Shown here piece by piece: positions 17,003 through 27,470 of a stretch of DNA of 64,000 nucleotides. Origin of the DNA: Hyphomicrobiales bacterium (GTDB lineage: Bacteria > Pseudomonadota > Alphaproteobacteria > Rhizobiales > Rhizobiaceae). The stretch lies in contig UBZT01000002.1 of assembly GCA_900470155.1 (NCBI GenBank), positions 202,897 to 266,896 of the forward strand. Reading direction: 5' to 3'. The notes under the pieces are model-generated. The model saw only the letters and a program-made list of their open reading frames with translations. It ran no database searches and was not told the DNA's origin. Each line of letters starts with the position of its first letter. The first letter of the stretch is position 1. The position numbers and the translations under genes are program-made.

Positions 17003-18246
17003 GATCTGCCCCATGTCGCCTTGATCAGTGTTTCGATCTCGGCGTTGACGTTGTTCATCGACTCAAGTGCCCGGTCGTAAGTGGACCGCGTAAACTGGCT
17101 GCGTTCGACCTCGAAAAGCGTCTGGTTGGTTATGCCTGCGTCGGAGATCGCCGTGCTCTTGAGCATGGGATTGACGAGTACGTCCTCGCCGAACATCGAT
17201 CGAAGGAAGGCCACCATCTGGTTCTGCGGTCCGTCAGTCGGCTCGAAGCGCGTGATCAGGTAACGCATCCAGTTGTTGCGATCTTCCGCGCCGGCTTCAG
17301 CGATCTCATCAAGCAAGGCGCTTGTCATCGACAGAAACTGGTTCATCGACATGACGTCCAGCATTTGCGGGTGGATTGTGATCAACACCGATGTCGCTGC
17401 CGTCAATGCGGACAGAGTGAGGAAGCCCAACTGGGGAGGGCAGTCAATGACCACAACATCGTAATCGTCACGAATGTCTTGAATGGCAGCCTGTAGCCGC
17501 GCAAAAAACAGCACATCGTCGGGCTTGCGCTGCATCAGCGCCTTCGGCGTGTCGTGCTCGAATTCCATCAGCTCCAGATTGCCCGGGATAATGTGAAGAT
17601 CCGGGATATAGGTCCCGCGAATGATCTCCTGTATCGGTCGCCGCTCCTCATCATACCGGATCGCACCGTAAATGGTCTCATTCGGGCCTACATCAAATTC
17701 GGGTTGATTCCCGAATAGGGCAGAAAGGCTGGCTTGCGGATCAAGATCGATAGCCAGCACCCGGTAGCCACGCAATGCAAGGTACTGCGCGAGATGAGCA
17801 GAGGTCGTCGTCTTACCCGATCCGCCCTTAAAATTCATGATCGAGAGAATCTGGAGATCTTCACCCTCACGCCGATGCGGCACGTAGCGACCGTTTGACC
17901 GCGCAGGCTTATCCAGATGAACCCTCATGGCCGAAATGTCCTGGACAGAATACATGCGCCGGCCGCCCGCGAGCGCTGGGCTGAATTCCTGCTCGCCGCC
18001 TTCGGCCGCTTTTCGCTCCAGCTCAACGGCCGCCGTGCGAAGATAGCCTTCGGCCACACCTAGCAGCTTAGCCGCTTCAGATGGCGTGAATGCCCGAATT
18101 CCCTTACGAGCATCGGGTGAGAATATGTTCGTTTGATGCTCTTGCAGCTTAGCCGAAAGCGAGGCCGCATGGCTCTTGATTTTAGAGCGAAGCGGATTGT
18201 TTTTGTAGGTTTCGGCCCTCGCGATTTTCGTCATCTTCTCGTCCAT
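16999..18246 (-). CDS. repA: RepA partition ATPase (ParA family)
   Basis: A 415-residue ParA-type ATPase. The N-terminal DNA-binding region includes the MerR-like FTPSEAAKLLGVAEGYLR. The deviant Walker A KGGSGKTTTSAHLAQYL follows IMNFK, and LAIDLDPQASLSALFG and VVIDCPPQLGFLTLSAL are the A' and B motifs. Start set at MDEKMTK (ATG at 18246), which gives the usual RepA length of about 400; the frame stays open to 18360. RepA powers segregation and represses the repABC promoter. First gene of the operon, divergent from traI. Confidence 0.94.
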   Translation of the reverse strand: MDEKMTKIARAETYKNNPLRSKIKSHAASLSAKLQEHQTNIFSPDARKGIRAFTPSEAAKLLGVAEGYLRTAAVELERKAAEGGEQEFSPALAGGRRMYSVQDISAMRVHLDKPARSNGRYVPHRREGEDLQILSIMNFKGGSGKTTTSAHLAQYLALRGYRVLAIDLDPQASLSALFGNQPEFDVGPNETIYGAIRYDEERRPIQEIIRGTYIPDLHIIPGNLELMEFEHDTPKALMQRKPDDVLFFARLQAAIQDIRDDYDVVVIDCPPQLGFLTLSALTAATSVLITIHPQMLDVMSMNQFLSMTSALLDEIAEAGAEDRNNWMRYLITRFEPTDGPQNQMVAFLRSMFGEDVLVNPMLKSTAISDAGITNQTLFEVERSQFTRSTYDRALESMNNVNAEIETLIKATWGRS

Positions 18247-18791
18247 TCTGTCCCGTCTGCGGAACAAGGCCAGCAAACGCCCAAACTCCGCATGCGACGA
18301 ATTAGACCCAATTCCATTCGCCGGGCAAGCTGTTGAAGGCAAATAAATCCCTAACGACATCGCATTGTCTTCAGACTAAGTAATTGTTTTTCAAATTAAA
18401 AAATAGTTTTCTCATCAGGCGTCCCCTTGGCTATGAGATGCGAAAAGGAGTGAAAAAAAGCATGGTTGTCGCTCCTCGCTTCAATTGAGCGCCACAAATG
18501 TCACCACGGATCCCGACTCAGTCAGACCGACTCGCAATACGGACTCGAAGCGATCCTGCCACTTTCGCCGGGAAGGAATCGCCGGCGACATGCTCGAAAT
18601 GGTACGGCACGTCCCCTCCTGTAGCCCTGCAACAGCGGGCTTGGGAATTTGTGCAGCGATTCCCCCCTGCTGCAAGAGATTAAATAGGAACAACGCGTTA
18701 ATCCGCGCATCGTGGATTCCGCGTTTAAGGTGAATCCCCAATAGGTTTCACATGCTTAGACTGACTTTCGCTTTTTCATGCAGCGCACCAT

Positions 18792-18809
18792 AAATGCAGA
18801 TCTGCAGAA
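18792..18809. promoter_or_regulatory. tra box I (TraR operator)
   Basis: AAATGCAGATCTGCAGAA contains the 12-bp symmetrical core TGCAGATCTGCA of the TraR-binding tra box (Ti consensus ACGTGCAGATCTGCACAT). It sits about 140 bp before the traI ATG, on the repA side of the second box. Confidence 0.78.
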
Positions 18810-18875
18810 TTCTGCTGGTGTTACACAAACGCTGCGCATCGCTTTTGGGCATCCATAAGAAACGCCAGAACCACC

Positions 18876-18893
18876 GTCTGCAGATCTGCAGAT
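18876..18893. promoter_or_regulatory. tra box II (TraR operator)
   Basis: GTCTGCAGATCTGCAGAT has the same TGCAGATCTGCA core and a 16-bp perfect palindrome. It lies 57 bp before the traI ATG, a position suited to activate the traI-trb promoter. Confidence 0.82.
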
Positions 18894-18950
18894 GGTCACG
18901 CGCCGTTTCAAATGATCTTTCACGCATGTCCACATTATGCGGAGATCAAG

Positions 18951-19589
18951 ATGCAGGTTTTCACCATTTCGCCAGATCGATATGTCAATCATGCCAATCA
19001 TCTAAGTCAGATGCACCGCCTAAGAGCCGCAGTCTTCGGCGAGCGCTTGGAATGGAATGTCACAATCAGTGACACAGGCGAGCGGGACGAGTACGACCAG
19101 CTCAACCCCACTTACATCCTCGCAGTGACGGGCGAAGAGAGGGTCGTCGGTTGTGTGCGGCTATTGCCGGCAGTCGGCCCAACCATGCTTGAACGCACAT
19201 TTCCAGATTTACTTTCAAGCGGTTCCCTCAATGCATCGGTCACGATGGTGGAGAGCTCCCGGTTCTGCGTCGACACATCGTTGCCCGCCCACAGGGGAGG
19301 GGGACAACTTCATCTTGCGACGCTTGTCATGTTTGCCGGGATCATCGAGTGGTCGATGGCAAACAAATACGACGAGATCGTCACCGCAACCGATCTACGC
19401 TTTGAGCGCATCCTGAACCGGGCCGGATGGCCGATGAAACGACTTGGCGACCCTGTGGCTATCGGCAACACCATGGCCGTCGCCGGGACCCTGCCCGCCA
19501 ATCGGGACAGTTTTGAACGCGTTTGCCCGCATGGTTACCGCTCAATCAACGCCGAAGATCACAGCCGTCAGATCCGGAGCGCTGCATGA
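18951..19589 (+). CDS. traI: TraI, acyl-homoserine-lactone synthase (LuxI family)
   Basis: 212 residues, the same length as Ti-plasmid TraI. Conserved LuxI residues are visible: RLRAAVFGERLEW, EYDQLNPTYILA, GCVRLLP, and the VESSRFCVD block with the E/S-R pair. Expected product is an acyl-homoserine lactone made from S-adenosylmethionine and acyl-ACP that activates TraR. The start at 18951 follows GCGGAGATCAAG. The stop overlaps the trbB start (ATGA), so it leads the trb operon under two tra boxes. Confidence 0.93.
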   Translation: MQVFTISPDRYVNHANHLSQMHRLRAAVFGERLEWNVTISDTGERDEYDQLNPTYILAVTGEERVVGCVRLLPAVGPTMLERTFPDLLSSGSLNASVTMVESSRFCVDTSLPAHRGGGQLHLATLVMFAGIIEWSMANKYDEIVTATDLRFERILNRAGWPMKRLGDPVAIGNTMAVAGTLPANRDSFERVCPHGYRSINAEDHSRQIRSAA

Positions 19590-20557
19590 CCCAGCTCCGC
19601 TCCCATCCTCGCTTGGTCCGCAAGCTCCAGGATGCACTCGGCGATCAACTCTGCATCGCGCTCGATGACGCCACCGTAGTCGAGATCATGCTCAATCCAG
19701 ACGGCCGGCTCTTCATCGAACGGCTAGGGCACGGCGTGGCACCGGCCGGCGCAATGAGCACTGCCGCTGCCGAAGTTGTCATCGGAAGCGTTGCGCATGC
19801 CCTGCAATCGGTGGTCGACGACGAGCGACCCATCATTTCCGGCGAACTGCCGATTGGCGGACACCGGTTCGAGGGGCTGCTGCCACCGGTGGTCTCCGGA
19901 CCGGCATTCGCGATCCGGCGTCGTGCCTCACGTCTCATTCCGCTGTCAGAGTATGTGAAGTCGAAGGTGATGACCGAAGCCCAAGCGTCCGCCATTCGAA
20001 GCGCGATCGACGCTCGGATGAACATCGTGATCTCGGGAGGCACGGGATCGGGCAAAACGACGCTCGCCAACGCCATCATCGCGGAGATCGTGACTGCTTC
20101 CCCGGAGGATCGGATGGTGATCCTCGAGGACACCGTCGAAATTCAATGCGCCGCCGAGAACGCCGTGTCGCTGCACACCAGCGATACGATCGACATGCCG
20201 CGCCTGCTGAAGAGCACGATGCGCCTGCGTCCTGATCGCATAATCGTCGGCGAGGTCCGCGACGGTGCGGCCCTGACGCTGCTCAAGGCCTGGAACACCG
20301 GCCACCCCGGCGGCGTCACCACGATCCATTCCAACACGGCGATGTCAGCCTTGCGCCGACTGGAGCAGCTGACGGCGGAGGCCAGCCAACAGCCGATGCA
20401 GGAGGTGATCGGCGAGGCCGTCGATCTCGTCGTCTCCATTGAAGGATCAGGCAAGGGGAGGCGGGTCCGTGAGGTGATCCACCTCGAAGGATACCGGAAC
20501 GGCCGCTACCAGACCGAACATTATGCCCAGATCGACGAGGACAGCCATGTCGCATAG
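19586..20557 (+). CDS. trbB: TrbB conjugal transfer ATPase
   Basis: A 323-residue VirB11/PulE-type secretion ATPase. Walker [10 protein letters not shown] is at residues 151-159; the Asp box [13 protein letters not shown], the Walker B region [15 protein letters not shown], and the His box [14 protein letters not shown] follow. It is expected to form a hexamer at the inner face of the mating channel. Coupled start with traI; the last codons overlap trbC by 11 bp. Confidence 0.95.
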   Translation: MTQLRSHPRLVRKLQDALGDQLCIALDDATVVEIMLNPDGRLFIERLGHGVAPAGAMSTAAAEVVIGSVAHALQSVVDDERPIISGELPIGGHRFEGLLPPVVSGPAFAIRRRASRLIPLSEYVKSKVMTEAQASAIRSAIDARMNIVISGGTGSGKTTLANAIIAEIVTASPEDRMVILEDTVEIQCAAENAVSLHTSDTIDMPRLLKSTMRLRPDRIIVGEVRDGAALTLLKAWNTGHPGGVTTIHSNTAMSALRRLEQLTAEASQQPMQEVIGEAVDLVVSIEGSGKGRRVREVIHLEGYRNGRYQTEHYAQIDEDSHVA

Positions 20558-20951
20558 AATCTCAATTCTTCTCACCGGCGCGACCCTTGTCGTCATTTCT
20601 GTCGGCATTCCCGATTCCGCACTCGCATCCTCGGGAGGCGGCGGTCTTCCGTGGGAATCGCCACTGCAACAGATCCAGGAATCAATCACCGGACCTGTCG
20701 CCGGGTTTATTGCGCTGGCTGCGGTCGCCATTGCCGGTGCCATGTTGATCTTCGGCGGCGAACTCAACGATTTCGCGCGGCGGCTTTGCTTCATCGCCCT
20801 CGTCGGTGGGATCCTTCTCGGCTCCACCCAAATCGTCGCTCTCTTTGGCGCCACGGGCGCCTCAATTGGCGGTGGTCATACACAGGCCGAGCAAAGCACG
20901 CCCGAACCGCCGATAACGGCGGTCACAGCGGGGGAGGGGGCTCATGGCTGA
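20547..20951 (+). CDS. trbC: TrbC conjugal pilin precursor
   Basis: A 134-residue VirB2-like prepilin. It has a long signal segment ([22 protein letters not shown]), a Gly-rich stretch, and two hydrophobic helices ([19 protein letters not shown] and [20 protein letters not shown]) that stay in the membrane before pilus assembly. Start at the ATG at 20547 within the end of trbB. Confidence 0.9.
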   Translation: MSHRISILLTGATLVVISVGIPDSALASSGGGGLPWESPLQQIQESITGPVAGFIALAAVAIAGAMLIFGGELNDFARRLCFIALVGGILLGSTQIVALFGATGASIGGGHTQAEQSTPEPPITAVTAGEGAHG

Positions 20952-21243
20952 GGCCGGCTCTTCTCTGGCACATTCGCGGGTACACCGGGCACTCTCCCGG
21001 CCAAACCTGTTGATGGGCGCCGACCGCGAGCTCGTGCTTCTGACGGCGCTGGCTGCCATCATCCTGATCTTCGTCGTCCTGACCTGGTACGCGGCACTGT
21101 TCGGCATTGCGATCTGGTTGGTGGTAGTCGCGGCGCTGCGCATGATGGCCAAAGCCGATCCCCTGATGCGGCGGGTCTACCTCCGGCATATTTCCTACAA
21201 GACCTTTTACCGCGCGACGTCGTCGCCTTGGCGCAAGTTCTGA
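20944..21243 (+). CDS. trbD: TrbD mating-pair protein (VirB3-like)
   Basis: A 99-residue inner-membrane protein with a short N-terminal segment ([16 protein letters not shown]) and two adjacent hydrophobic helices between about residues 30 and 65. This is the usual VirB3/TrbD form. Its start overlaps the trbC end by 8 bp, and trbE follows 9 bp later. Confidence 0.92.
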   Translation: MAEAGSSLAHSRVHRALSRPNLLMGADRELVLLTALAAIILIFVVLTWYAALFGIAIWLVVVAALRMMAKADPLMRRVYLRHISYKTFYRATSSPWRKF

Positions 21244-21252
21244 GGGATTGAG

Positions 21253-23721
21253 ATGGTCGCCCTCAAATCATTCCGACATTCCGGACCGTCCTTTGCCGAT
21301 CTGGTGCCCTATGCCGGCCTCGTTGACAATGGCGTTATCCTGCTGAAAGACGGCTCGCTGATGGCCGGCTGGTATTTTGCCGGGCCAGATAGCGAAAGCT
21401 CGACCGACGCCGAGCGCAACGAAGTGTCGCGACAGATCAACGCGATCCTGTCGCGCCTGGGTTCCGGATGGATGATCCAGGTCGAGGCCATCCGGGTGCC
21501 GACCGGCGATTACCCGACCGAGACTGAATCTCACTTTCCCGATCCGGTCACACGCGCCATCGACGACGAGCGGCGGGCGCACTTTCAAGAGGAGAAGGGG
21601 CATTTCGAGAGCCGACACGCTCTGATCCTGACCTGGCGGCCACCCGAGCCGCGGCGCTCCGGGTTGACCCGCTATATCTATTCCGATGCGGCCAGCCGTT
21701 CCGCTACTTATGCTGATAACGTGCTCGATAGCTTCCGGACTTCGATCCGCGAGGTGGAGCAATATCTCGCCAATGTCGTGTCGATCCGCCGGATGATGAC
21801 ACGCGAGGCGCAGACAAGCGGCGGCTTCCGCGTTGCCCGCTATGACGAGCTCTTCCAGTTCATCCGCTTTTGCATTACCGGCGAGAGCCATCCGGTGCGC
21901 CTGCCCGAGATCCCGATGTATCTCGACTGGCTGGTAACGGCCGAATTGCAGCACGGCCTCACGCCTTTGGTCGAGAACCGTTTTCTCGGCATCGTGGCGA
22001 TTGACGGCCTGCCGGCAGAAAGCTGGCCGGGGATCCTCAACACGCTCGACCGGATGCCGCTTACCTATCGCTGGTCGTCACGCTTCGTTTTCCTCGACGC
22101 CGAAGAAGCTCGGGCAAGGCTCGAACGCACCCGCAAGAAGTGGCAGCAGAAGGTGCGGCCGTTCTTTGACCAGTTGTTCCAGACGCAGTCGCGGTCGGTC
22201 GATCAGGACGCCATGCTGATGGTGGCGGAAACCGAGGACGCCCTCGCCGAAGCCTCCTCGCAGCTCGTTGCCTATGGCTATTACACGCCGGTCATCGTGA
22301 TCTTTGAAGAAGATCCGACCCGGCTCCAGGAAAAGTGCGAGGCGATCCGCCGCCTGATCCAGGCGGAGGGTTTTGGCGCGCGCATCGAGACGTTGAACGC
22401 GACGGATGCGTTTCTCGGAAGCCTGCCAGGCGTCTCCTACGCCAACATTCGCGAGCCGCTGATCAACACCCGCAATCTCGCCGATCTTATTCCGCTGAAC
22501 TCCGTCTGGTCGGGCAGTCCGGTAGCGCCTTGCCCATTTTATCCGCCGGCCTCGCCGCCCCTCATGCAGGTCGCATCCGGGTCGACGCCGTTCCGGCTCA
22601 ACCTGCATGTCGACGACGTCGGACACACGCTGATCTTCGGTCCGACCGGCTCCGGCAAGTCGACGCTACTGGCGCTGATTGCCGCGCAGTTCCGGCGTTA
22701 TGCGGATGCCCAGGTGTTCGCCTTCGATAAGGGCGGCTCAATGCTGCCGCTAACCCTCGGTCTCAACGGCGATCACTACCAGATCGGCGGCGATATCGGC
22801 CCGTCGGCTGGTTGTGAGGTGAAGGCGCTTTCCTTTTGCCCGCTCGCCGAACTGTCGACCGACGGCGACCGCGCCTGGGCCTCCGAGTGGATTGAGATGC
22901 TGGTGGCGCTGCAGGGTGTGACCATCACCCCAGACTATCGCAACGCCATTTCCAGGCAGTTGTCGCTGATGGCGGAATCCCGCCGCCGCTCGCTGTCGGA
23001 CTTCGTTTCCGGCGTGCAGATGCGCGAGATCAAGGACGCGCTGCACCACTACACCGTCGACGGCCCGATGGGACAGCTGCTCGACGCCGAGCAGGACGGC
23101 CTGGCGCTCGGCGCCTTTCAGTGCTTCGAGATCGAGGAATTGATGAACATGGGCGAGCGCAATCTCGTCCCCGTTCTCACCTACCTGTTTCGGCGCATCG
23201 AGAAACGCCTGACCGGCGCACCCAGCCTGATCATTCTCGACGAGGCCTGGTTGATGCTCGGCCATCCGGTGTTTCGCGACAAGATCCGCGAATGGTTGAA
23301 GGTGCTGCGAAAGGCCAATTGTGCTGTCGTGCTCGCCACCCAGTCGATCTCGGATGCGGAGCGCTCCGGGATCATCGACGTGCTGAAGGAAAGCTGCCCG
23401 ACGAAGATCTGCCTGCCGAACGGCGCAGCGCGCGAGCCTGGAACCCGTGAATTCTATGAGCGCATCGGCTTCAACGAACGGCAGATCGAGATCGTCGCAA
23501 CCGCCATTCCCAAGCGCGAATATTACGTCGTCTCACCGGAGGGACGCCGCCTTTTCAATATGGCGCTTGGTCCACTGGCGCTTTCGTTTGTCGGGGCGAC
23601 CGGCAGGCAAGACCTCAAGCACATCCGCAGCCTGCACTCCGAATACGGGGTCGCTTGGCCTCTCCACTGGCTCCAGCAAAGGGGGATCGCCGATGCCGAG
23701 ACATATTTTCCGGTCGAATAA
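21253..23721 (+). CDS. trbE: TrbE conjugal transfer ATPase (VirB4-like)
   Basis: An 822-residue VirB4-family ATPase. The N-terminal CagE/TrbE region begins LKSFRHSGPSFADLVPYAGL. Walker A GPTGSGKST is at residues 463-471 and Walker B LIILDEAWLML has the acidic pair at 663-664; VLATQS follows as the sensor. It energises pilus biogenesis and substrate transfer at the inner membrane. The C-terminal end overlaps the trbJ start by 29 bp. Confidence 0.95.
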   Translation: MVALKSFRHSGPSFADLVPYAGLVDNGVILLKDGSLMAGWYFAGPDSESSTDAERNEVSRQINAILSRLGSGWMIQVEAIRVPTGDYPTETESHFPDPVTRAIDDERRAHFQEEKGHFESRHALILTWRPPEPRRSGLTRYIYSDAASRSATYADNVLDSFRTSIREVEQYLANVVSIRRMMTREAQTSGGFRVARYDELFQFIRFCITGESHPVRLPEIPMYLDWLVTAELQHGLTPLVENRFLGIVAIDGLPAESWPGILNTLDRMPLTYRWSSRFVFLDAEEARARLERTRKKWQQKVRPFFDQLFQTQSRSVDQDAMLMVAETEDALAEASSQLVAYGYYTPVIVIFEEDPTRLQEKCEAIRRLIQAEGFGARIETLNATDAFLGSLPGVSYANIREPLINTRNLADLIPLNSVWSGSPVAPCPFYPPASPPLMQVASGSTPFRLNLHVDDVGHTLIFGPTGSGKSTLLALIAAQFRRYADAQVFAFDKGGSMLPLTLGLNGDHYQIGGDIGPSAGCEVKALSFCPLAELSTDGDRAWASEWIEMLVALQGVTITPDYRNAISRQLSLMAESRRRSLSDFVSGVQMREIKDALHHYTVDGPMGQLLDAEQDGLALGAFQCFEIEELMNMGERNLVPVLTYLFRRIEKRLTGAPSLIILDEAWLMLGHPVFRDKIREWLKVLRKANCAVVLATQSISDAERSGIIDVLKESCPTKICLPNGAAREPGTREFYERIGFNERQIEIVATAIPKREYYVVSPEGRRLFNMALGPLALSFVGATGRQDLKHIRSLHSEYGVAWPLHWLQQRGIADAETYFPVE

Positions 23722-24502
23722 CATTGCGCACGCCATGGCCATGGTTGCCATTGTTCTCCCCACCGTATTTCCGGCCTCAGCTGAGGCCGGGGGCGTGACG
23801 GGCCAGGCAACGGAATGGACGCAGCTTGCCAACAATACCGAACTGATCTCGCTGGTCGGCAAGTCGGCCGAGCAGGTCAACAACCAGATTACCCAGATTT
23901 CGCAGCTTGCCGAGCAGATCCAGAACCAGATCAACATCTACAACAATATGCTGCAGAACACAGCGCAATTGCCGAGCCACATCTGGGGTCAGGTCGAGAA
24001 CGACCTGAAGAACCTGCAGAATGTCGTGGCGCAAGGTCAGGGCATCGCCTTCTCGATGGGCAATATCGACGATCTGCTCAAGCAGCGCTTCCAGAGCTTT
24101 GCCGAGATGAAGAGCAACCTGCCTGATGCAGCAAGTTTCTCATCGACATACCAGAACTGGTCCGACACCAACCGCGATACGATCGGAGGTACCCTGAAGG
24201 CCGCGAACCTGACGGCCGACCAGTTTTCGAGCGAAGAGAGCACGATGTCATCGCTGCGGTCGATGTCGGAATCGGCCGACGGGCAGATGAAGGCGTTGCA
24301 GGTTGGACACCAGATCGCGGCACAGCAGGTCGCGCAAATGCAAAAACTGCGTGGTCTCGTTTCTCAACAGATGACGATGATGGGTACGTGGTTTCATTCG
24401 GAGCAGGCGCAGAAGGATCTCGCCCAGGCGCGCCGTGAACAATTCTTCAGCGGAAGCGAGCGCGACATCCGGGGTGGGCAGACTATGGAACCGCGCTGGT
24501 GA
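23693..24502 (+). CDS. trbJ: TrbJ mating-pair protein (VirB5-like)
   Basis: A 269-residue secreted protein with a signal peptide (cleavage near FPASAEAGG). It is largely alpha-helical and Gln/Asn-rich (QVNNQITQISQLAEQIQNQI), typical of TrbJ, and involved in pilus tip formation and recipient contact. Start chosen at the ATG at 23693, inside the end of trbE, because it begins the signal sequence. The C-terminal RREQFFSGSERDIRGGQ block is repeated in similar form at the end of TrbK. Confidence 0.88.
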   Translation: MPRHIFRSNNIAHAMAMVAIVLPTVFPASAEAGGVTGQATEWTQLANNTELISLVGKSAEQVNNQITQISQLAEQIQNQINIYNNMLQNTAQLPSHIWGQVENDLKNLQNVVAQGQGIAFSMGNIDDLLKQRFQSFAEMKSNLPDAASFSSTYQNWSDTNRDTIGGTLKAANLTADQFSSEESTMSSLRSMSESADGQMKALQVGHQIAAQQVAQMQKLRGLVSQQMTMMGTWFHSEQAQKDLAQARREQFFSGSERDIRGGQTMEPRW

Positions 24503-24726
24503 GCCCGCGTCTTGTCGTCAAACTTGCTGTCGTGGGGATCATCGCGTCCGGTATCGGCGTCGTTAGGTGGATAGTCCAGCCGCCTGCGGCACGCCTTTCC
24601 GGAGCGGGCGAAGCGTCTCCGCAAGCTGCATCCGACGCAGATCGCCGCGCTCACCGGGAAAGGTTCTTCGGTGGCGACACCGAGCGCGACATTCGCAGTG
24701 GTCAGGAGATGAAGCCGACATGCTGA
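24499..24726 (+). CDS. trbK: TrbK entry-exclusion protein
   Basis: 75 residues with a single N-terminal hydrophobic segment (LAVVGIIASGIGVVRWIV). It has no cysteine lipobox of the RP4 TrbK kind; the only Cys is the last residue. GTG start overlapping the trbJ stop (GTGA), and an overlap with trbL at the other end. By position it is TrbK, which blocks redundant mating. Its tail (RERFFGGDTERDIRSGQEM) resembles that of TrbJ, as noted there. Confidence 0.8.
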   Translation: MSPRLVVKLAVVGIIASGIGVVRWIVQPPAARLSGAGEASPQAASDADRRAHRERFFGGDTERDIRSGQEMKPTC

Positions 24727-25907
24727 TTGTTCGACCTTACCGGCTCCTCGAACTCGCCTTCACCGCGATCGGACTTTTCCTGATCGCGAGCACACCTGCT
24801 CTGGCGCAGCAAGGACAGGTGCTCACCACACTGGAGACCTCCGTCGTCGCCGCCGCCAAGGGCTGGGAGACGACGGTCATGAATGCGGCGCGGTCGTTGT
24901 TCTGGATTCTTGCGGGCATCGAGGTCGGCATCGCCGCCGTATGGCTGGCAATTAACGCCGCATCGCTCGACGGCTGGTTTGCAGAGCTGGTGAAGCGCAT
25001 CATGTTCATCGGGCTCTTTGCTTTCATCCTCGATCACGGGCCGGCCTTCGCCAAGGCGGTCATCGATAGCCTCTACCAGATAGGCGCCGGCGATGGTTCG
25101 GCCTCGCCCGCCAACATTTTCGACGCCGGCATTCGTGTCGCGACAAAGATGTCGGAGCAAGCGACGTTTGGCCTCTTTGAGGATAACGCCCTGGCGATCG
25201 CCGCTGTCTTCGCCATGGTCGTGGTCGTCGTCTGCTTCTCGCTCGTTGCCGCGATCTTCGTCTCGGTCATGGTGGAGATGTATGTCGGACTTCTGGCCGG
25301 AATGATCATGCTCGGATTGGGTGGAACGTCCTATACCAAGGATTTCGCGATCAAATATCTGGTGTACGCCTTTTCCGTCGGCATGAAACTGATGGCGCTG
25401 GTGATGATCGCTAAGATCGGCTCGGACATCCTGCTGGGCTTGGCAGAAGCCCCGACAGCAACCTCCGAGCAGTTCATCACCACGCTCGCGATCGCCGGCA
25501 TATCGGTCGTGGTCTTCGTCATCGCCATGTATGTGCCGCCGATCCTGCAGGGTGTGGTCCAGGGTGCTTCCGTGTCCGGAGGCATGGAGTCGATCCGCCA
25601 TGGCGGACAGGCCGCTTCGGTTGCGGCGGGCGCCAGCTTTTTGGCCACGGCAGCAGCCAGCAGAGGTTTTCAGGCCGCAAGTGCGGCGAGGGCAGGGGGA
25701 GCGTCGCTCGGTAGTGCCGCGATGCGCGGCATGGAAGCTGGGATCGGCGGGGCAGCAGGTGCGCTCAGTTCGGCCGCGAAAGACAAGGCAATCGGTTCGC
25801 CCGGGGCATACGCCGGTTCTCTGCTCGGGCTTGCCAATGCCAAACTCGACCAACAGGCCAGCCGCCCCGGACCTCCTCCACCCCCGCCGATCAACGAGAC
25901 CAAATAA
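24720..25907 (+). CDS. trbL: TrbL conjugal membrane channel protein (VirB6-like)
   Basis: 395 residues with a signal-like first helix, about six further hydrophobic segments between residues 50 and 290, and an Ala/Gly/Ser-rich cytoplasmic or periplasmic tail ending in a proline run ([13 protein letters not shown]). This is the standard TrbL/VirB6 layout for the polytopic channel component. Start overlaps trbK by 7 bp. Confidence 0.92.
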   Translation: MLIVRPYRLLELAFTAIGLFLIASTPALAQQGQVLTTLETSVVAAAKGWETTVMNAARSLFWILAGIEVGIAAVWLAINAASLDGWFAELVKRIMFIGLFAFILDHGPAFAKAVIDSLYQIGAGDGSASPANIFDAGIRVATKMSEQATFGLFEDNALAIAAVFAMVVVVVCFSLVAAIFVSVMVEMYVGLLAGMIMLGLGGTSYTKDFAIKYLVYAFSVGMKLMALVMIAKIGSDILLGLAEAPTATSEQFITTLAIAGISVVVFVIAMYVPPILQGVVQGASVSGGMESIRHGGQAASVAAGASFLATAAASRGFQAASAARAGGASLGSAAMRGMEAGIGGAAGALSSAAKDKAIGSPGAYAGSLLGLANAKLDQQASRPGPPPPPPINETK

Positions 25908-25924
25908 CTGGAGGCCGATCCGCC

Positions 25925-26602
25925 ATGGCCGGACACAATCCGCTCGATAATCCCGATACTGCCAATCCCTATTTCGCCGCCCGCAACGAGTGGAATGAGC
26001 GATATGGCTCCTATGTCAGATCCGCCGCCGCCTGGCGGATCGTCGGCATCACCGGCATGACCATGGCGGTGATCGGTTTTGGCTACGCGCTGTACCAGAG
26101 CACTCAAGTGAAACTCGTTCCCTATATCGTCGAGGTCGACAAGCTCGGCACATCAGTCAACGCCGGATTTCCGCAGCAGATCGAATATGCCGATCCGCGT
26201 GTTGTGCGCGCCACCCTCGGCAGCTTCGTCTCGAACTTTCGGAGCGTCACGCCCGACGCAGTCGTGCAGAAGCAATATATCGACCGCACCTACGGGCTGC
26301 TCAGGACATCCGATCCGGCGACCGAGAAGGTCAATGCCTGGTTTCGCTCGAACTCACCCTTCGAGAAAGCGAAGAGCTCAACCGTTGCCATCGAGGTCAA
26401 CAATATCGTCGCGCTGTCAAACCAGAGCTACCAGTTGGACTGGACCGAATTCGAGCGTGACCGGCGCGGCAAGGAAACCGCCGTCCGGCGTTTCCGCGGT
26501 ATCGCCTCCGTAACCCTGACGCCACCGCACGACGAGGGTGTCATCCGCTTGAACCCCATCGGTCTCTATCTCCGCGACTTCGACTGGACCGCACAGCTTT
26601 GA
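25925..26602 (+). CDS. trbF: TrbF mating-pair protein (VirB8-like)
   Basis: A 225-residue bitopic protein. A cytoplasmic N-terminus ([17 protein letters not shown]) is followed by one helix ([20 protein letters not shown]) and a periplasmic VirB8 domain ([12 protein letters not shown]..., ending [15 protein letters not shown]). A good ribosome site (CTGGAGGCCGATC) lies before the ATG. It forms part of the inner-membrane core of the channel. Confidence 0.94.
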   Translation: MAGHNPLDNPDTANPYFAARNEWNERYGSYVRSAAAWRIVGITGMTMAVIGFGYALYQSTQVKLVPYIVEVDKLGTSVNAGFPQQIEYADPRVVRATLGSFVSNFRSVTPDAVVQKQYIDRTYGLLRTSDPATEKVNAWFRSNSPFEKAKSSTVAIEVNNIVALSNQSYQLDWTEFERDRRGKETAVRRFRGIASVTLTPPHDEGVIRLNPIGLYLRDFDWTAQL

Positions 26603-26618
26603 AAGGCATGGCCCCAAC

Positions 26619-27470
26619 ATGATTATCCCACACACAAGAACACCGGCCACCCTGACGAGCGTTTTCGCCTCGGCGATGTTGGCGTCTTCAGTGGTCGCTC
26701 CTCCGCACGCATATGCTGCCGATGGCGTCACAGCCAACGAAGCAAAGGGCATGGGTATCTCCACCCAGTGGCGCGGCTCGCGCGGTCTCGTCACCAAGGG
26801 CCCTGACGGCAAGGTGATCTTTCTCTACGGCGAGGTGCAGCCCTCCGTCGTCTGCTCGCCGCTGCAGGTTTGCGACATTGAATTGCAAGGCGGCGAAGTC
26901 GTCCGCGACGTGTTGGTCGGTGACACGGTGCGATGGAAGGTAGAGCCCGCGACTTCGGGTGCTGCCGGCGGGCAAGCCATCCACCTGATCGTCAAACCGT
27001 CGGAGCCTGGTCTCGTGACCTCGATGGTGGTGACAACGTCACGTCGCACCTATCACATCCAGCTCAAGTCGCATCCGAGCCAGTATATGGCACGTGTCGG
27101 CTTTGAATATCCGGAGGATGTTTCGGCGAAACTCGCCGACGTCAATGCGCGGCTGGAAGCGAGCACCATCCCGGGTGCCGGCGTCCCGGCCGAACAATTG
27201 AATTTTTCCTATTCGGTTTCGGGCAGCGCCGGCTGGCGACCGACACGGGTCTATTCCGATGGGGAGAAGACTTACATCCAGTTTCCACAATCAATCTCCG
27301 GTCAGGATGCGCCGGTTTTGTTCGTCACGTCAGGCGGGCAGAACCGGATCGTCAACTACCGGATGAAGGGCGACATGATGGTCGTCGACTATCATGTCGA
27401 TCGTGCGGTGCTTGTCTCCGGCGTTGGCTGGAAACAGGAGAAGATCGCGATCACAAGGGGAGGGAGATAA
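26619..27470 (+). CDS. trbG: TrbG outer-membrane channel protein (VirB9-like)
   Basis: A 283-residue secreted protein with a signal peptide (to about AYAADG). The VirB9 N-domain includes [28 protein letters not shown] split over two Cys, and the C-domain includes [17 protein letters not shown] and APVLFV. Together with TrbH and TrbI it forms the outer-membrane core complex. Its stop codon overlaps the trbH start. Confidence 0.93.
   Translation: MIIPHTRTPATLTSVFASAMLASSVVAPPHAYAADGVTANEAKGMGISTQWRGSRGLVTKGPDGKVIFLYGEVQPSVVCSPLQVCDIELQGGEVVRDVLVGDTVRWKVEPATSGAAGGQAIHLIVKPSEPGLVTSMVVTTSRRTYHIQLKSHPSQYMARVGFEYPEDVSAKLADVNARLEASTIPGAGVPAEQLNFSYSVSGSAGWRPTRVYSDGEKTYIQFPQSISGQDAPVLFVTSGGQNRIVNYRMKGDMMVVDYHVDRAVLVSGVGWKQEKIAITRGGR

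Larger units (their letters stand above)
18247..18950. other. repA-traI divergent control region
   Basis: About 700 bp with no convincing gene. An AT-rich block at about 18375-18415 (with AAATTAAAAAATAG) lies just upstream of repA and probably belongs to its promoter/operator. Two tra boxes lie near the traI end (listed separately). The arrangement of divergent repABC and traI-trb operons around tra boxes is the one known from Ti plasmids, where quorum sensing raises both transfer and copy number. Confidence 0.6.

Noticed and set aside
18463..18478. Third parS-like sequence upstream of repA (GGTTGTCGCTCCTCGC)
   Set aside because: It has the left half and core resemblance but lacks the terminal AAC and the correct spacing, so it does not fit GTTNNNNGCNNNNAAC.
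24702..25853. Minus-strand open frame of 383 codons
   Set aside because: Antisense of trbL; composition is typical of a shadow frame (His, Arg, Asp rich).
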